The translations under genes were made by a program, and so were the position numbers. A stretch of DNA of 64,000 nucleotides, from assembly GCA_007922305.1 (NCBI GenBank), contig ML677364.1:16328260-16392259 (forward strand), in the 5' to 3' direction. The notes beneath the pieces are model-generated. The model did not search any database and was not told the origin of the DNA. It saw nothing but the letters and a program-made list of their open reading frames with translations. Positions within the stretch are counted from its first letter, which is position 1, and every line of letters begins with the position of its first letter. Shown here piece by piece: positions 1 to 11,899 of this stretch. This DNA is from Dermatemys mawii (lineage: Eukaryota; Chordata; Testudines; Dermatemydidae).

Positions 1-689
1 TTTATTTCAGCTGTAATCTGTAATTTTTTTCTTGTCCTCATTGTTTTCCTGTTAAAGACCTAAACCAGTGGGGCTCCAATATACACAAACAAGTGTTCTG
101 CTTTTGCTACAAGAAGGATATTAATATTCAGTAAGGATCCTAGAATACTGCCTTTTGTCAGATTGCCAAGCTAAATTCCCTAAATCCTATTAATTAGGAG
201 GTCACAAAAAGAATATTTATTGGGAAACAAAAGTGAGTACCCTAAAGATATATTAAGTCAGAGTTAGAAAGTTACTGAGAACTATAAAATGGGGGTGGGG
301 TTTGGGACCTTGCATGGGAATGCAGCATTTGTCTACTGAGTCATCCTGATATCAGGTGCTTGAACACTGCATAACTGTGCAGGATAATTACTGCTGAGTC
401 AAAGAGGCAGGTGCAGCTTTTTAACTCCAACCTGGCTATAAAAGGGGTTGGATTACCTCTTGCAAGAGTGGTGGGAATTTGGGGGATGGGAAGGAATCTA
501 CTTATAAAGAGAGAGTACTAAGCAATGCGGTTCCAGCTCTGGGAGTTGCACCCTGTGTAGATAAGGGCAAAATTGAGCTTCATGTGCTCAGGTATGTTTC
601 TTGTATGATGGATCCACATGGCAGGGAGAATGTTAAATTAGACTAGGTACAACCTCAGATTAGGCCCCTAATGCCATATTTAAGCACCT
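1..689. other. Non-coding stretch, no feature seen
   Basis: AT-rich sequence with short open frames only. I see no recognisable exon, repeat family or RNA gene. Confidence 0.5.
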
Positions 690-925
690 GGTGGTCCAGT
701 GCTAGGACACTAGCCTAAGTCCTAGGAAAAGTGGATTCAAGTGCCTGTTCTGACATACCTCCCTGTGTGACTTGGTTGGGATAGTCACAACTAGTCAGTC
801 TGTGCCTCTGTTCCCTGCCTGTAAAATAAGGACCATAGCACTTATTTATTTTGCAGGGGTGTTGTGTAGATCAACACATTAAAGATTGTGAGACATTCTG
901 ATGCTATGGTAACTGAGGTCTTGGC
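690..925 (+). repeat. CORE-SINE/MIR-like copy
   Basis: This copy has the order typical of this group: a tRNA-like head, then a line resembling 'tgtgacttgg..agtcac', then 'ctgtgcctctgttccc..ctgtaaaataa', then a tail with 'ggggtgttgtgtagat' and 'attaaagattgtgag'. The same order recurs at 30020, 31150, 32570 and 54935, so a dispersed family is visible within the window. It is diverged and has no open frame. Confidence 0.65.
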
Positions 926-1369
926 CAGAATAAGCGACCAGATTTTAAGCAGTACTGAGCCCTCCCAACTTCTTTGAAGTCAGATGGGGATTTAGATCCT
1001 GGAGGTACAAAGCGGATGTTTATGGGAGATAGGAACCAGACTTTGGTTATTGTCACAGTGAATGTGGAGCTGTCACTCAATAGAAGATTCCCTAAGGAAC
1101 ACTAGAGAAGTGTGAGTTACTAATCCAAAAATAAGTAGTGATATTACTGAACAGCGCCATTGTGCAGTCTGTCCCATAGGCTTCCTCGTTCTCCACTGTA
1201 TTAACTGTTAAAGACTTAGAGGCGATAAGAGCTAAAAGAGCTCACACAGGGGTCCTGAGTGGTTCTGAGGCTTCCCAAAATTACCCGTATCCTCACCTGA
1301 CAGATTGTTTTGCATACCCTGAAATTAGATAAAAAAAGGTTTATCCTGCTGGGTTCTCTAAAGTGTGGC

Positions 1370-1384
1370 GGGGGGGGGGGGGGG
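1370..1384 (+). repeat. Poly(G) run of 15
   Basis: Fifteen consecutive G bases, followed shortly by a run of nine A. It could form a G-quadruplex and is a likely sequencing and assembly weak point. Confidence 0.9.
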
Positions 1385-1589
1385 CGGCGTGAATAATATT
1401 GAAAAAAAAAGGCAGCTAACCTTTGGGGTTGCTCTTTGCTTCAGTGCAGAAGATTCAGCTTGGATTTGTAATTCCCTAGAGAGAGGTATGGCCTGAGGCT
1501 GCCATTAGAATTAAAGACCTTGTGCTTTATTGGTATAGCATCATTGGTGGGTATGGCACTTTACAGATAAGTATGAACCCAAAGTCCCT

Positions 1590-1662
1590 GCCCTGAAGAG
1601 CATACAGGCTAAGTATTATGCTAAGTATTATGCCCTGAAGAGCATACAGGCTAAGTATTATG
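1590..1662 (+). repeat. 42-bp tandem duplication
   Basis: The 31 bases at 1590-1620 recur exactly at 1632-1662, with a 12-bp repeat of the unit's end between them. A third, partial 'catacagg' follows. This looks like a recent local slippage or duplication. Confidence 0.85.
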
Positions 1663-1699
1663 CATACAGGACAAGAAGACAACCTCAAAAGCTTGGTGC

Positions 1700-4609
1700 A
1701 CTGTGTGTTAGTTACAAGGTTTCTGCCTGGGTCACACTAGGGAATTGTGACATTTTTATGAGAACTGGTCCAATGCACCATAGTGAGATATCAAGTCTAT
1801 GGGCTCCACTGTGGTGATGGCATTTCAATGAAAAACCATTATTGTGTCAAAACATTGCCATATTGCAGCAAGATGTAAATGGGTATTTATATGACCTCCA
1901 TCTCAATAGAAACTGAGTGCATCTCAAGTACTTATGCATAGAAATATCCATCAGCCTGATTTACTGATATGCTCCAGCTACCTTATACCGCTGTCAGGGA
2001 ACTCACAGGTGTATCAAAATGTATTTGTTCTGTTATTTGCCAGCTAGAAACACATAGTAGTAGTTCCTGTTTGAATAGATACCATAGTAGAGTACACCAT
2101 GAGTAGCAGAGAACATATGCACCTCAAGGATAACTATTAATATGATTCAATTTTAATGTTATTACAGCTGCATACCATTACAGTAATAAATATAATCTAG
2201 ATATCTCACACTAAAATAAGTGTTTTGGAAATACTACCCCATGATTAAGGCAAAAAGGAAGCACCAATCTTATTTTTATTATTATTTTACCAGTGAAGGT
2301 AAAGACTGCATTAAAATTTAATTTCCAAACCTATACAGGGCCATTATCCACTATACAGGAAAGAATGCTTACAATGAAAATAGCATCATGCATAATACTT
2401 AATGCATTCATAACCACAAAATAAGTATCCCATAGGGACACAAAAACATGGAAACAATACAGGATAGGAACTGAAATTATGTCATGTTCTTCTATCCTCA
2501 ACATTACTGACTTTCTCAGTCCATAAAAGGTTTATAAAGTGCATCCCAAAATGTTCTTTCTCTTCACCTAATGATAGAAATAATTAATTCCATATTATAC
2601 ATTGTACATGCTCTAAAGACCTGTGTTCAGCTCCCAGTAGAGGAAACACCTTTGCCAACTCGATTTTCCTTCCTGAACCTGCGGTGATTCTACTCAGACT
2701 CAGGAACTTAGATATCACAGAGATGAGCACAACAGCAAAGTCTATAAATAAAATAATATAAATTAAATAATAATATGCTGATAAGGGTCTAATTCACCCC
2801 ATGGCCTAAACGTGAATGATTCCTTTACTTCAGTGTGCTCTCCCTGCTTATGCCAATGGGGAATTTGACACTTTATGTCCATCACTATCTGTCTTGATTA
2901 GTTATCTGAAGACTAAACATAAAATATTAGATTAAATTCATCCTGCCACTAAAGAAGGAATGGCCAGTGGTTCCATCTCTGCACAGACCTACAGGCATTG
3001 TCCACACTACACCTGACCACACACATACAGAGGAGCTAACTGTCATTCTGAATTCAGATCCCTTAAGTTATACAGCCCCTGGACCAATCAACGTGGCTCA
3101 TTAAGATAATACATAATTTTGATATCTCGTGGAGCACCTAACACTAAGGGTAATTTTCATTCCAGTTAATATGCAATAAGCAGTTATACACTTTTTTTGC
3201 TCTTTGTCTTTTTAATTTTAAAATGCATTTTTAATTAGTTTCCTACCCATCTAAGAGTAAGGATTATGAATAAAGTACCATCAAGACCTCTGCAGCTATT
3301 ACTTTAACTGCTCCTTCTTTACAGAGTGTTTAACTTGTATTGCATTTCTGGTGCACACTTTGCTCTTCATGTCAGGTCACCACAAGTGTTTCAAAGACTT
3401 GAGGCAGCAGGTAGAAAGCAGCTAATTTCAACTTCATAACACTTCTTTACATTTTTTAATAATTATTTTAAATAACAAAACAAAACATTGAGGATTGAAA
3501 AACTAGCTATTGTGTTATCAGTTTAAAATGTCCAACCAGAGTTTGTGTTGGGTTAAAAGGATGGAAATATAATACATGTACACAGGATCGAATCCTGGCC
3601 CAGCTTCTGTGAACACACGGAGGAATGCGGATGTGTACAGCATTTCATGGGTAGCAGCACAGAGAGAGTGGTCCTCTCTGCGGAGCTGCTATATTCCCCA
3701 ACTTTCCCCATTAGTGCATGAGTATAGCATTGGCTCTATCTCTCTATGCACTGGCCAACATAGCTGTGGAACACTCCCAAGAGCATATGCTGTGCCATAT
3801 ATCACCTTGATGCAAGAGGGAACCCAAAGGGTAGTCCCAGTGTGCCCCAGGGAAGCATAACAATATACTGACCATAGCTGGGGCAAAGCCACAGTTCAGC
3901 CTGTTGTTTAGTACATGAGTACCACGGGCTTCTTTTTAATAACAAACTCCCATTGCTTTCACAGCCAAACAGAAGACAAAGTTCATCCATTTTTAAACAA
4001 TTTACCTTGTCTAAGCAGAATGTGCCTCTGAAAAGGGCTGTTATGGCCAGGATGGGGATAGGGATGAGCTCCCATCTCCTATAAAATGCCCCAAGCAGCT
4101 AGCAAAACCAACCACCTCTGACAGTGAAACTCCCCATCGCTTGCCTTCGGTCGGTGGAGGTGTTTCTATCAAAAATGGAGGTGTGAAAGACAAGCATCTG
4201 GTGCCTTTTAAAAGAAATCATCTCCTCAGGGCACATGTGGCTCTTCAGCCCTGGCAGGCAGCCGCTGAGGAAAATGAAACTCCAAATTCAAACCAGGGCT
4301 ATAATGCCCCTCAAGACAGAATGTCCTCTTTGGATGACAACAGCAGCGGATGCTACCAGGATTATTGTCCACAATTACTCATGATCACATGGCAAGACTT
4401 CAGCATAGAGGTGACACATTGGGTGGCATATTTGGGGAAGCCAACGTAATCGCATGGGTAATTTCAGCAATTAATTTGAGATGGGTAACTGGATACTGAG
4501 CAAATCAAAATGACCACACAAGTGCTTTCCATCGGCACATGAAATGTTTGTACCCTGAAAGCAGGATATCTTCAACCAATATAAAATGAGTTCTCATCAG
4601 TGAATGCAT
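1700..4609. other. Non-coding stretch, no gene seen
   Basis: AT-rich DNA. The open frames at 3576-3860 and 4141-4449 have unbiased composition and no family features that I know. 3580-4430 is more GC-rich than the preceding 2 kb and could be an old, unrecognised repeat. Confidence 0.45.
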
Positions 4610-4850
4610 ACCAAGATGCCAGTCGCTGCTGCCATCTGGAAGCTGGCCACGCCTACATGCCAGCAGGCTGCAGCCAACAAATTTGACATGAGGATATGAA
4701 CTGTTGGGCTGATGGTCATGCAGGTGTGTGATGCTATGGAAAAGTTATTGTTGCACTGGGATGTAAATAATACTCGAGATTATTGAGGCCTTTGCATGCA
4801 TGGGGTTCCTAGTCTGTATTGGGCAATTCATGGGAACCGTGGGCCTATTA
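4610..4850 (+). pseudogene. Decayed PIF/Harbinger transposase fragment
   Basis: The plus strand around 4690-4850 follows the order of the Harbinger transposase segments at 10.7-11.5 kb and 50.8-51.3 kb, which lie on the minus strand. It reads a 'gtcatgcaggtgtgtgatgctat' counterpart, then a degenerate GF.....AI.G...PI block near 4799-4845, where the catalytic D of the family's GAIDGTHIPI motif has changed. Stops and indels are frequent, so it is a non-functional remnant. No terminal repeats were found. In the family this protein is the DDE nuclease that excises and inserts the element. Confidence 0.55.
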
Positions 4851-4859
4851 TTTGACTCT

Positions 4860-6360
4860 CCCTCCTCCCATCCGGGTTCAGAATTTGTAAACAGAAAACA
4901 CAAAATCCACTCCAGCAGGCCCTGCTGTCAAGAGAGCACAGGACCTGCTTCCAAATTCTTCTTGCTCTGAGAGCAACTTGCCAAAAGAGGGGGCAAGAAC
5001 TGACGGAGAGTAGAAAGAGTCATCGCTCCACCCACCCACTGTTCCCTACACCAGGCAGCAGAGCTGTCTAGCCTAACCGGGGGAACATGCTACACTCCTT
5101 CACAGGATATGGCAAGTTACTCAGAGCTCTCCAGAGGCACTGTGCCTCTCTGAGACAGAGATCCAAAACTAACAAAAAACAAACAAACAAAAAACCAGTC
5201 AACCAACAAGATAACCCAAGCAGAGTTTTCATACCCCAAAAAGAGAGAAGGTCCAGAAACCCCATGAAGTCCACCCAGCACTTCGCTATAATTGATTCTG
5301 CATGGAAGGTGCTCAGATACTGCACTTGGAAAACCCTAAGTCAGATTTGCAAATAAATGGATAAATACTCCCTGTGCCTCCCTTGTGGCAGTTCAGCTTT
5401 ACACAGTTCACTGCACTGGACAGTGGCTTCAAGGTACATTTTAGATATGGGTGACTTACGCGGTGGTGTGTGTTACACAGTGCAATGTAAATGGGTGAGA
5501 TGGTAAGTGCTACTTGTGATAACTTGGCGTTCAGTGGGTATGCAGAATGACTGGAATTTACAAATGAAGGTCCAGCTCCTGCCACTTATGTTCACCCTGA
5601 GTAATGCTGGCTGGATTCTATCCTGTTAACTCATGAGTAGTAATTGAGGGAATTTCAATTTATTTTTAATTTTGATGCAATACAAACATGTTTAGAAGCT
5701 AAGTACATTGCTGCTCAAGCCCACGCAGAGGAGGACGATGCATTGACAGATCCAGTTGACATTAAGTTTTCCAAAAGTTATTCTTTGACACAGATTTTCA
5801 ATAGTTATCCCTCCTCATCAGCATTTTTGTTTATATTGTAGCTTTTCTCTGTGCTTACATTTTTTGTATGACATAAATTAGGCTAATAGCTAATGTCATG
5901 GGAATACATCTCTTGTTGGTTTAAAATTGTTTATCAATTTTTTCTCCCTTCATTCTTTAAACTATGATTGTCATTTTCCCTAAAATATGTCAATGCTCGC
6001 CAGGATTTTCTGTTGTATGATCTTTCTATCTCTGGAATTCTTAAATGTGTACGTGGAATTGAAAACAGTGGGCCAGATACATCACTGGGCACTGGCTGCT
6101 TTGAGCCACTCTAATGTAACAAACAGACCTAAACCCACCTTACTATTGGCTCAGTCCAGAGGTGCTGAGCCCTCTGACCCAAGTCCAGCAAATCATTTAA
6201 GCATGGCTTCAGTAGGACTATGCACATGCTTAAAGAGCACACTTAGGAGCCTCACTGGATTGGGGACAGAGCATTCAGCATCTTGCAGCATCCAAGCCCT
6301 TGGTATAGATATAGCCCAATGTGCAGTTAAGAGGACAGAGCCATGTCCTTTGGTTTTTAT
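4860..6360. other. Non-coding stretch, no gene seen
   Basis: Includes an A-rich stretch near 5167-5210. Open frames here show no recognisable domain. The 190-codon frame starting at 5987 runs straight into the hAT MITE at 6370 and is treated as chance. Confidence 0.45.
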
Positions 6361-6369
6361 GTCTCAGGG

Positions 6370-6702
6370 CAGCGGTTCTCCAACTGTGGGTCATGACCCC
6401 AAAGTAGGTCATGACCCTATTTTAATGAGATCACCAGGGCTGGTTTACACTTGCTGGGGTTTGAGGCTGAAGCACACGCCCCACTGCCTGGGGCCAGAGC
6501 CTGAGGGCTTCAGCCCTGGGTGGCAGGGCTCAAGTTTCAGGCCCCCGGCCTCGAGCTGAAGCCCTTGAGCTTCGGCTTTGTCTCCCTCACCTCCTCCTCC
6601 CCAGGGTGGTGGGGCTCAGGCAGGCTCAGGCTTCGGTTCCTCCTCATTGGATTCTGTAGTAATTTTGGGGGGTCATGGTGCAATGAAGTTTGAGAACCCC
6701 TG
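6370..6702. mobile_element. hAT-type MITE with 8-bp target duplication
   Basis: The left end reads CAGCGGTTCTCCAACTGTGG and the right end reads TTTGAGAACCCCTG, giving inverted terminal repeats of the 'CAGnGGTTCTCAAAC' class. Immediately outside lie TCTCAGGG (6362-6369) and TCTTAGGG (6703-6710), an 8-bp target duplication with one mismatch, which is the hAT hallmark. The 333-bp interior is GC-rich with repeated 'gcttcagccctgg'-like words and no transposase, so it is non-autonomous. Confidence 0.88.
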
Positions 6703-7003
6703 TCTTAGGGTGATTGTTGCTTTACTGATAGCAGAACAAAACAAAGCCGGTTGTGAATTACCCCTGGTCATTCCAAAGGAATGAAGCAATGTACAGAGAA
6801 ACCCCCATTTAAACAAAACTCTCCATTACCCAAAGGGTCTTCATGTCTCCTGACAGTAATACCTCCCATGTGTTGCACACCTGCTTGCCCTGTTTTTTCT
6901 GAAGGTTTTTGCCAACTGAGGTTGCACCATATTACTCTGAATTCTGGCCAAGACCATATTTCTATCAAAACAGAAGACACGTGGGGCTCTATTGTGGGTT
7001 TAA

Positions 7004-7263
7004 GGGTATGTCTACACTACCACTTAAGTCACTGTAACTTATGTCGCTCAGGGGTATGAAACAGGCCCCTCCTGAGTGATGCAAGTTACAGCCACCTAAG
7101 CGCTGTCCACGTCAGCACTGTTGGCAGGAGACGCTCTCCCACTGATATTGCTCCATGTCTATGAGAGGTGACAGCTATTATGCTGACGGGAGAGCGCTCT
7201 TCTGTGGGTATAAACCATCTTCACCAGCTGCACTGATGTAGCACTTCTAGTGTAGACTAGCCC
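7004..7263. mobile_element. PIF/Harbinger-type MITE
   Basis: The left end GGGTATGTCTACACTACCAC faces a right end that reads GGGCTAGTCTACACTAGAAG on the other strand. The flank is TAA on the left and AAA on the right, a decayed 3-bp target site. It is about 260 bp with no coding capacity. The ends match those of the other Harbinger-type copies at 10.07, 37.58 and 62.87 kb. Confidence 0.78.
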
Positions 7264-10060
7264 AAAGTCACAACCCTATGTTAGGGCTAGTGTGGTGCAG
7301 CGTGTACTCACTACCCTACTCAAACAGCCAGTTCTTCTGGGCAGTGCAGATGGCGGATAGGGAAGGCAAGTGTGCTTGCCTCTCTGCAGGAGGGGGTTGG
7401 GAGCAAATAGAGAGAAGACTCCTTCTGGCTTATCTACACATGGGTCAGTCACAGTCTGGACCTTTTTAATTATTATAGGGTGTGATTTTCATAGCTGCTG
7501 AAATGCAGTTGGGGTAATAAAATGACAATGTATTGACGGAGGTTATTATTTCTCAATAACATTGTAAACATAGGTAACTCCAGTGGTCCAAAAAATAGAT
7601 AAATAGTGTATTAAGAGAGTTTTAGTCCATTGAGATGGTCCTTGTTTAGAAAAGAGTTGCTTTTGACTTTGCCAGTATGGATCCAAGCTCTTTCCAGAAT
7701 GTGTCCTTTGTCTCCTCTTTGAGATTTCATCAGCACTATTTCTAAAGGGTAGGAATTCTCTAAATAGAGATGTTGCTAATCCAGGCCTATTCAGAAGTCC
7801 AAGGTGGAGTCTGTTTCTTATTGCTCGCTTTTAAAGTCACTTATCAGATTGTCTTTGAAACTCTTTTGCTTCTGGGTTTCATTTCCTTAGAAACACAGCC
7901 AATAAGGAATGCAGAAGAAGCCAAGTGGCATTGAAGAGAAAGCTGAAGTAGAAATATAATATTTCACTCATACTTAAATCTTTTCTTCTACTGCTTTCTC
8001 TCTGTCTCACCTGAGATATTGTTCTTTGTGTGTTCCTCTCTGTGAAGAAATATTCAACACACTTTTAAGCAGCTTGATTTCATTGGGGAAGGTGATGATG
8101 AGCCATAGGTAACATGAGTCAGATTAAATACTTTCAGGTGTTGTGTCTCACTCAGGCTGCTGGCTTCCTTTCCCCACTGATAATGTATTTACAAGGACAG
8201 GTCTTTTCTCATCTTCATTTGTGCACGTCACAAAAAAACACCTCATTATTTGAGACAACTGGCAACTGTCCTAGCTCAGGATTGCAATAGCCAAGTTTGG
8301 GAAGGTCAGTTTTGATGTGTGTTGGCGGAGCTGCACAATGCTCCATGAATGAATCTGTCTAAGCGGTACTGTGTTCCCCTGCATTAATCATACTAACTTT
8401 TTTAAAAAAGCACTTCTGTGTCTGACAGAAGAGAGTGTGATTTTCTAGTCAGTCCAGTGGAAATGGGTGTCTTTTGCATCTATGTGTATTTTGAGCTTCC
8501 AGTACCACTGAAGAGTCCAAAAGGAGTCCAAGGCTACAGACTGACTTCAGAATCAGAGGACAAGTGCCTTTGATTGGGGAGGACTGTTACAGAGGAGGCA
8601 AATTCCCCAAAGCAATCCCTCTTCCCATCAGCATTTCCTCAGGCAGCTGCTTTCCATCCAATTGGCTAGGTGCACTGAGAAACCCAAGAGATCCTTCAAC
8701 GCTAACCTGGGACTCATCAAAGTGATGTTGCTGAACCTGTCTTCTGGCTATTGCTATGGACAAACACAAGGCACTCCTGCTCCTGTAACAGTGTCAGTCT
8801 AAAACCAAGCCATGGTATCAACTTAGCACCTCTGTGGGAGAGCTAAATGGATTTTGTAAATTCCATTGGTAAATTAGTGCTAGAGACATTCACATAAATC
8901 TTGTCATTGGAATGATTTACCACAACTGTACTATTATTAATGCTCAGTAAATTAGGTCCATAAAACAGCATTTGCCTTGCCATTAACTGAAGACAATCCA
9001 CAAAGCTAATTTCTACCCCCTCTTTATTTTTTTATAATGCCCTTCAGCTCTCTAAGCGGCATGTACTCATCAGTATCTTGATAGCACTAATGCAGCATAC
9101 CCTTCAGATCAATTACTGAGCTGGGGAGACTAGTACAGACAATCTTTACTTGTGGTCTGAGAAAAAAATCATTATTTATAAGAGCAAACAAAACTGTATC
9201 ATTGTTCTTCAATACCAAACACATGTTCCTGGGAGCACCAGCCATTTTCAGACTATCATTAGTCAAAGTACAGGTTAGCCCTGAACAATATTGGTGGTTT
9301 CAGAATCTGCCTGAATTGACATCTTAAAACAAAACAAAACCCCAACTCTGGGAACAAACAACACAAATAAAAATGATTAACAACCACTTTAAAAAGTAGT
9401 CAATGGACAAATGTCACAGAGCATAAGACAGCTTCATTATATGCGTTACAAGGTTTTGCCTCTCTCTCATTTATACGAATTTTTGGCCCCTGATAATCCA
9501 CTGCTGTTTCTCTTAAAGTTGCCACAGTATTGCTGCTGAGCTCCCGCTCTCCACTGGAGTCCCTTCTTGCCTTGGATTTTAGTTTGCAGTCCTCAGTGAA
9601 ATTTGCACAACATTCATTCACTCACACACAGAAGAATTTATAATATAATATTTCATGTCATGCATACTTTGTTAAGACACAGAAATCACAAAATCCATAA
9701 ATTCCATAGCAGAAATCCAGCTTTGGAGCTAATAAATAATGTATGCCACCTCAGACATTTTTCTTTCAGTATAAGGTGGCTTGCTTCACGAGATGTGCAA
9801 ATTAGTTTCATCTTACTCTTTAGTGAGTACAGATGCTCTCTCGGCTTTTGTTACCTGTTTTTCATAAGTTCTTATTTACACAACTCTAAAATGTATTGAG
9901 TAGGGTTAGTTAATTGAAGGAGCAAAAGGGAAAAAGAATGTTGTGCAATGTACGAATTGTTAATTGTATAAAACAGTTATCTGAAATTTACTCTGACAAT
10001 AGAAAATAAAGTTAGCAACAAAATTTCAGCACTGCTGGTACAGGACCTGAAAGGACAAAA
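7264..10060. other. Non-coding stretch, no gene seen
   Basis: About 2.8 kb of AT-rich unique-looking DNA. None of the short open frames resembles a known domain. Slow-evolving non-coding elements could be present but cannot be judged from one sequence. Confidence 0.45.
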
Positions 10061-10229
10061 AGAACTAGGCCTTGTCTACACTACACAGGTTTGTAAAAAA
10101 AAAAACAGCTTTCGTCAACAAAACAGTGGAGGTGTACACACTGAAATAGTCCTCCCACCAATGTAACTTCCTGGCTACATCAACAAAATAAAACCACCTA
10201 AATGAGCAGCATATAGCTTTTTGCAATGT

Positions 10230-11560
10230 AATTAGCCAAAAAAGGCAGCGCCAGAGGCCTTTTAATCTGCCAAAGGCACATTCAGTGGTCATTTGGCACC
10301 AGCTGAGCCTGCTGTTGAAGCAGTCCTTGCTGCTGTCTTGGTTCCCAGTACAGTAGACTCTCGATTATCCAGGATGATAGGGAAAAAATTAATCCTGGTT
10401 CATAAAATCCCAGATAATCACCTTCCATAGGAAACATGGGGAGGGAGGGTTGGTTCACCAGCCACCCTGCGCGGCGGGGAGGGAGTGTTGGTTCACTGGC
10501 TGCCCTGTGTCCTGGTGGGGTTTTTGTGTGTGTGTGTGTGTGCGCACTTGATGTGGCAACAAAGCCAGAGCCAACCCTGCAAGTTACACGTAATTTTTTT
10601 TTGACATCCTGGTTAATCAACATCCTGGTTAACCCAATGCTGGATAATCAAGAGTCTACTGTATAAGTCACAAGAGTAAGGGCTAGGCTGGATCTCCCAG
10701 GATCGCTGTGGACATCTGCATATCCCGACTGGAATCTTCTGGTCTAGAAAGAAAGTCCCAGATGCAGTTTTCTATACAGTCCAGTGTTCCTAAAGATGCA
10801 TGCATCGTGCACTTTCCCTGACCAACCCACACTGATGTCAGTGAAATAGCCCCAGTGATCCACCAGTGCCTGTAAGGTCATAGAGAAATAGCTTTTTGAG
10901 TTGATGTACTCCATCACAAGATTGTTTGGGGCTAAAATTGGGATATATGTGCCATCTATCAGCCCACTGCATTTAGGGAATCCCATTGCTGCAGAGCCAC
11001 CAATTATTTCCTGCACATTACCAAGAGTCAGAGTCTGTAGTAGGAGGAGGCAATTAATGACCCTGCACACTTGCATCACTGGAAGCCCCACAGTGGACTT
11101 TCCAACTCCAAACTATTTGCGACTGAAAATCTGGATTTGCCAGCTTACACAAAGTGATCATCACTTACTTTTCCACTGTGAGGGCAGATCTCATTGTGGC
11201 ATCCATGCACTGCAAAGCAGGAGTGAACTTTACAAACAGTTCCAGGAAGGTGGCTTTGTGCATCTAAAAGTTCTGCAGCCACAGCTCATCATCCCAGACC
11301 TGCATAACAATGAAATCCCAGTGCTTGCTTCCCAAGCCCAGTACCAATGGTCCACCATGTGCAGCTGCTCCATGAATGCCAGCAGCAATAATGAATTGTT
11401 CCTTTTCATTGCACACAGCATGGCAGGTATCACAGATTCCCTTTCTGTTTCCCAGCTCATGAAATACTGCAGGACCAGCCGCATTGTGTTCATAAGGCTC
11501 ATCACCTGACTGGCCAGCAGTGCAGGATCCATGCTTTCAGGCAGATATGGCAGGCACACA
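10230..11560 (-). pseudogene. PIF/Harbinger transposase, broken
   Basis: Transposase segments lie in order on the minus strand. 11559-11230 is the N-terminal part and ends in a CGCRTFRCTKPPSWNCL-like block. 11091-10744 carries GFPKCSGLIDGTYIPI, whose D is the first catalytic Asp position, and YFTDISVGWSGKVHDACIF, whose D positions match the second. 10292-10220 carries ECAFGRLKGLWRCL, the conserved C-terminal E block (VECAFGRLK in related copies). The segment between the second D and the E is shortened and the Tigger MITE interrupts it, so the catalytic domain cannot be complete. Frame changes also separate the segments. The family (DDE_Tnp_4) cuts and pastes DNA at TWA sites. Confidence 0.85.
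10351..10661. mobile_element. Tigger-type (Tc1/mariner) MITE nested in Harbinger
   Basis: The left end CAGTAGACTCTCGATTATCC is matched by the right end, other strand CAGTAGACTCTTGATTATCC, with one mismatch in 20. TA dinucleotides flank both sides (10349-10350, 10662-10663). The 311-bp interior has a (TG)n tract and no coding sequence. The 'ACTCTCGATTATCC' termini are typical of the Tigger group. It must be younger than the Harbinger copy that it interrupts. Confidence 0.9.
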
Positions 11561-11899
11561 ATTTACAGCGGCTGTTCAAAAACTGTGTGCAATGAAGTCA
11601 GAAGTCCATGGAATGATGGGACAGAAAGAACTGCATCATGGGATGTTGAGCATGCCCCCATGATGCACTAAGCTCTGTTCCCAGATCTCCCAGTAGCAGA
11701 GGGTGGTGAGTTGCACAATGGGATAGGTATCCACAATGCAATGCTCTCTCAGTCGATGCAAGAGCACTGAGTGTGGACACACTCCACCAACACAAGGAGC
11801 ATTGTGTGGATGTGCACAACTGATATAATTAACACGGTATATGATTGTTGACCTAACTTAAGTTGACTTAAATCTGTAATGTAGACAAGGCTTTAGTGG

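Larger units (their letters stand above)
10068..11892 (-). mobile_element. PIF/Harbinger DNA transposon, internally deleted
   Basis: The left end GGCCTTGTCTACACTACA and the right end (other strand AGCCTTGTCTACATTACA) form inverted terminal repeats. The flanks are CTA (10065-10067) and TTA (11893-11895), matching the family's TWA 3-bp target site with one change. The minus strand carries transposase remains (10230-11560). No Myb/SANT-like second gene is visible. A 311-bp Tigger MITE sits inside at 10351-10661. Confidence 0.85.

Noticed and set aside
690..925. Possible tRNA gene
   Set aside because: The tRNA-like head lacks a full cloverleaf and sits in a SINE; same for the SINE copies at 31150 and 54935.
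5987..6559. 190-codon plus-strand open frame
   Set aside because: Its second half is the GC-rich interior of a hAT MITE and the first half has no domain; chance frame.
10901..11509. 202-codon plus-strand frame
   Set aside because: It is the antisense of the Harbinger transposase remnant.
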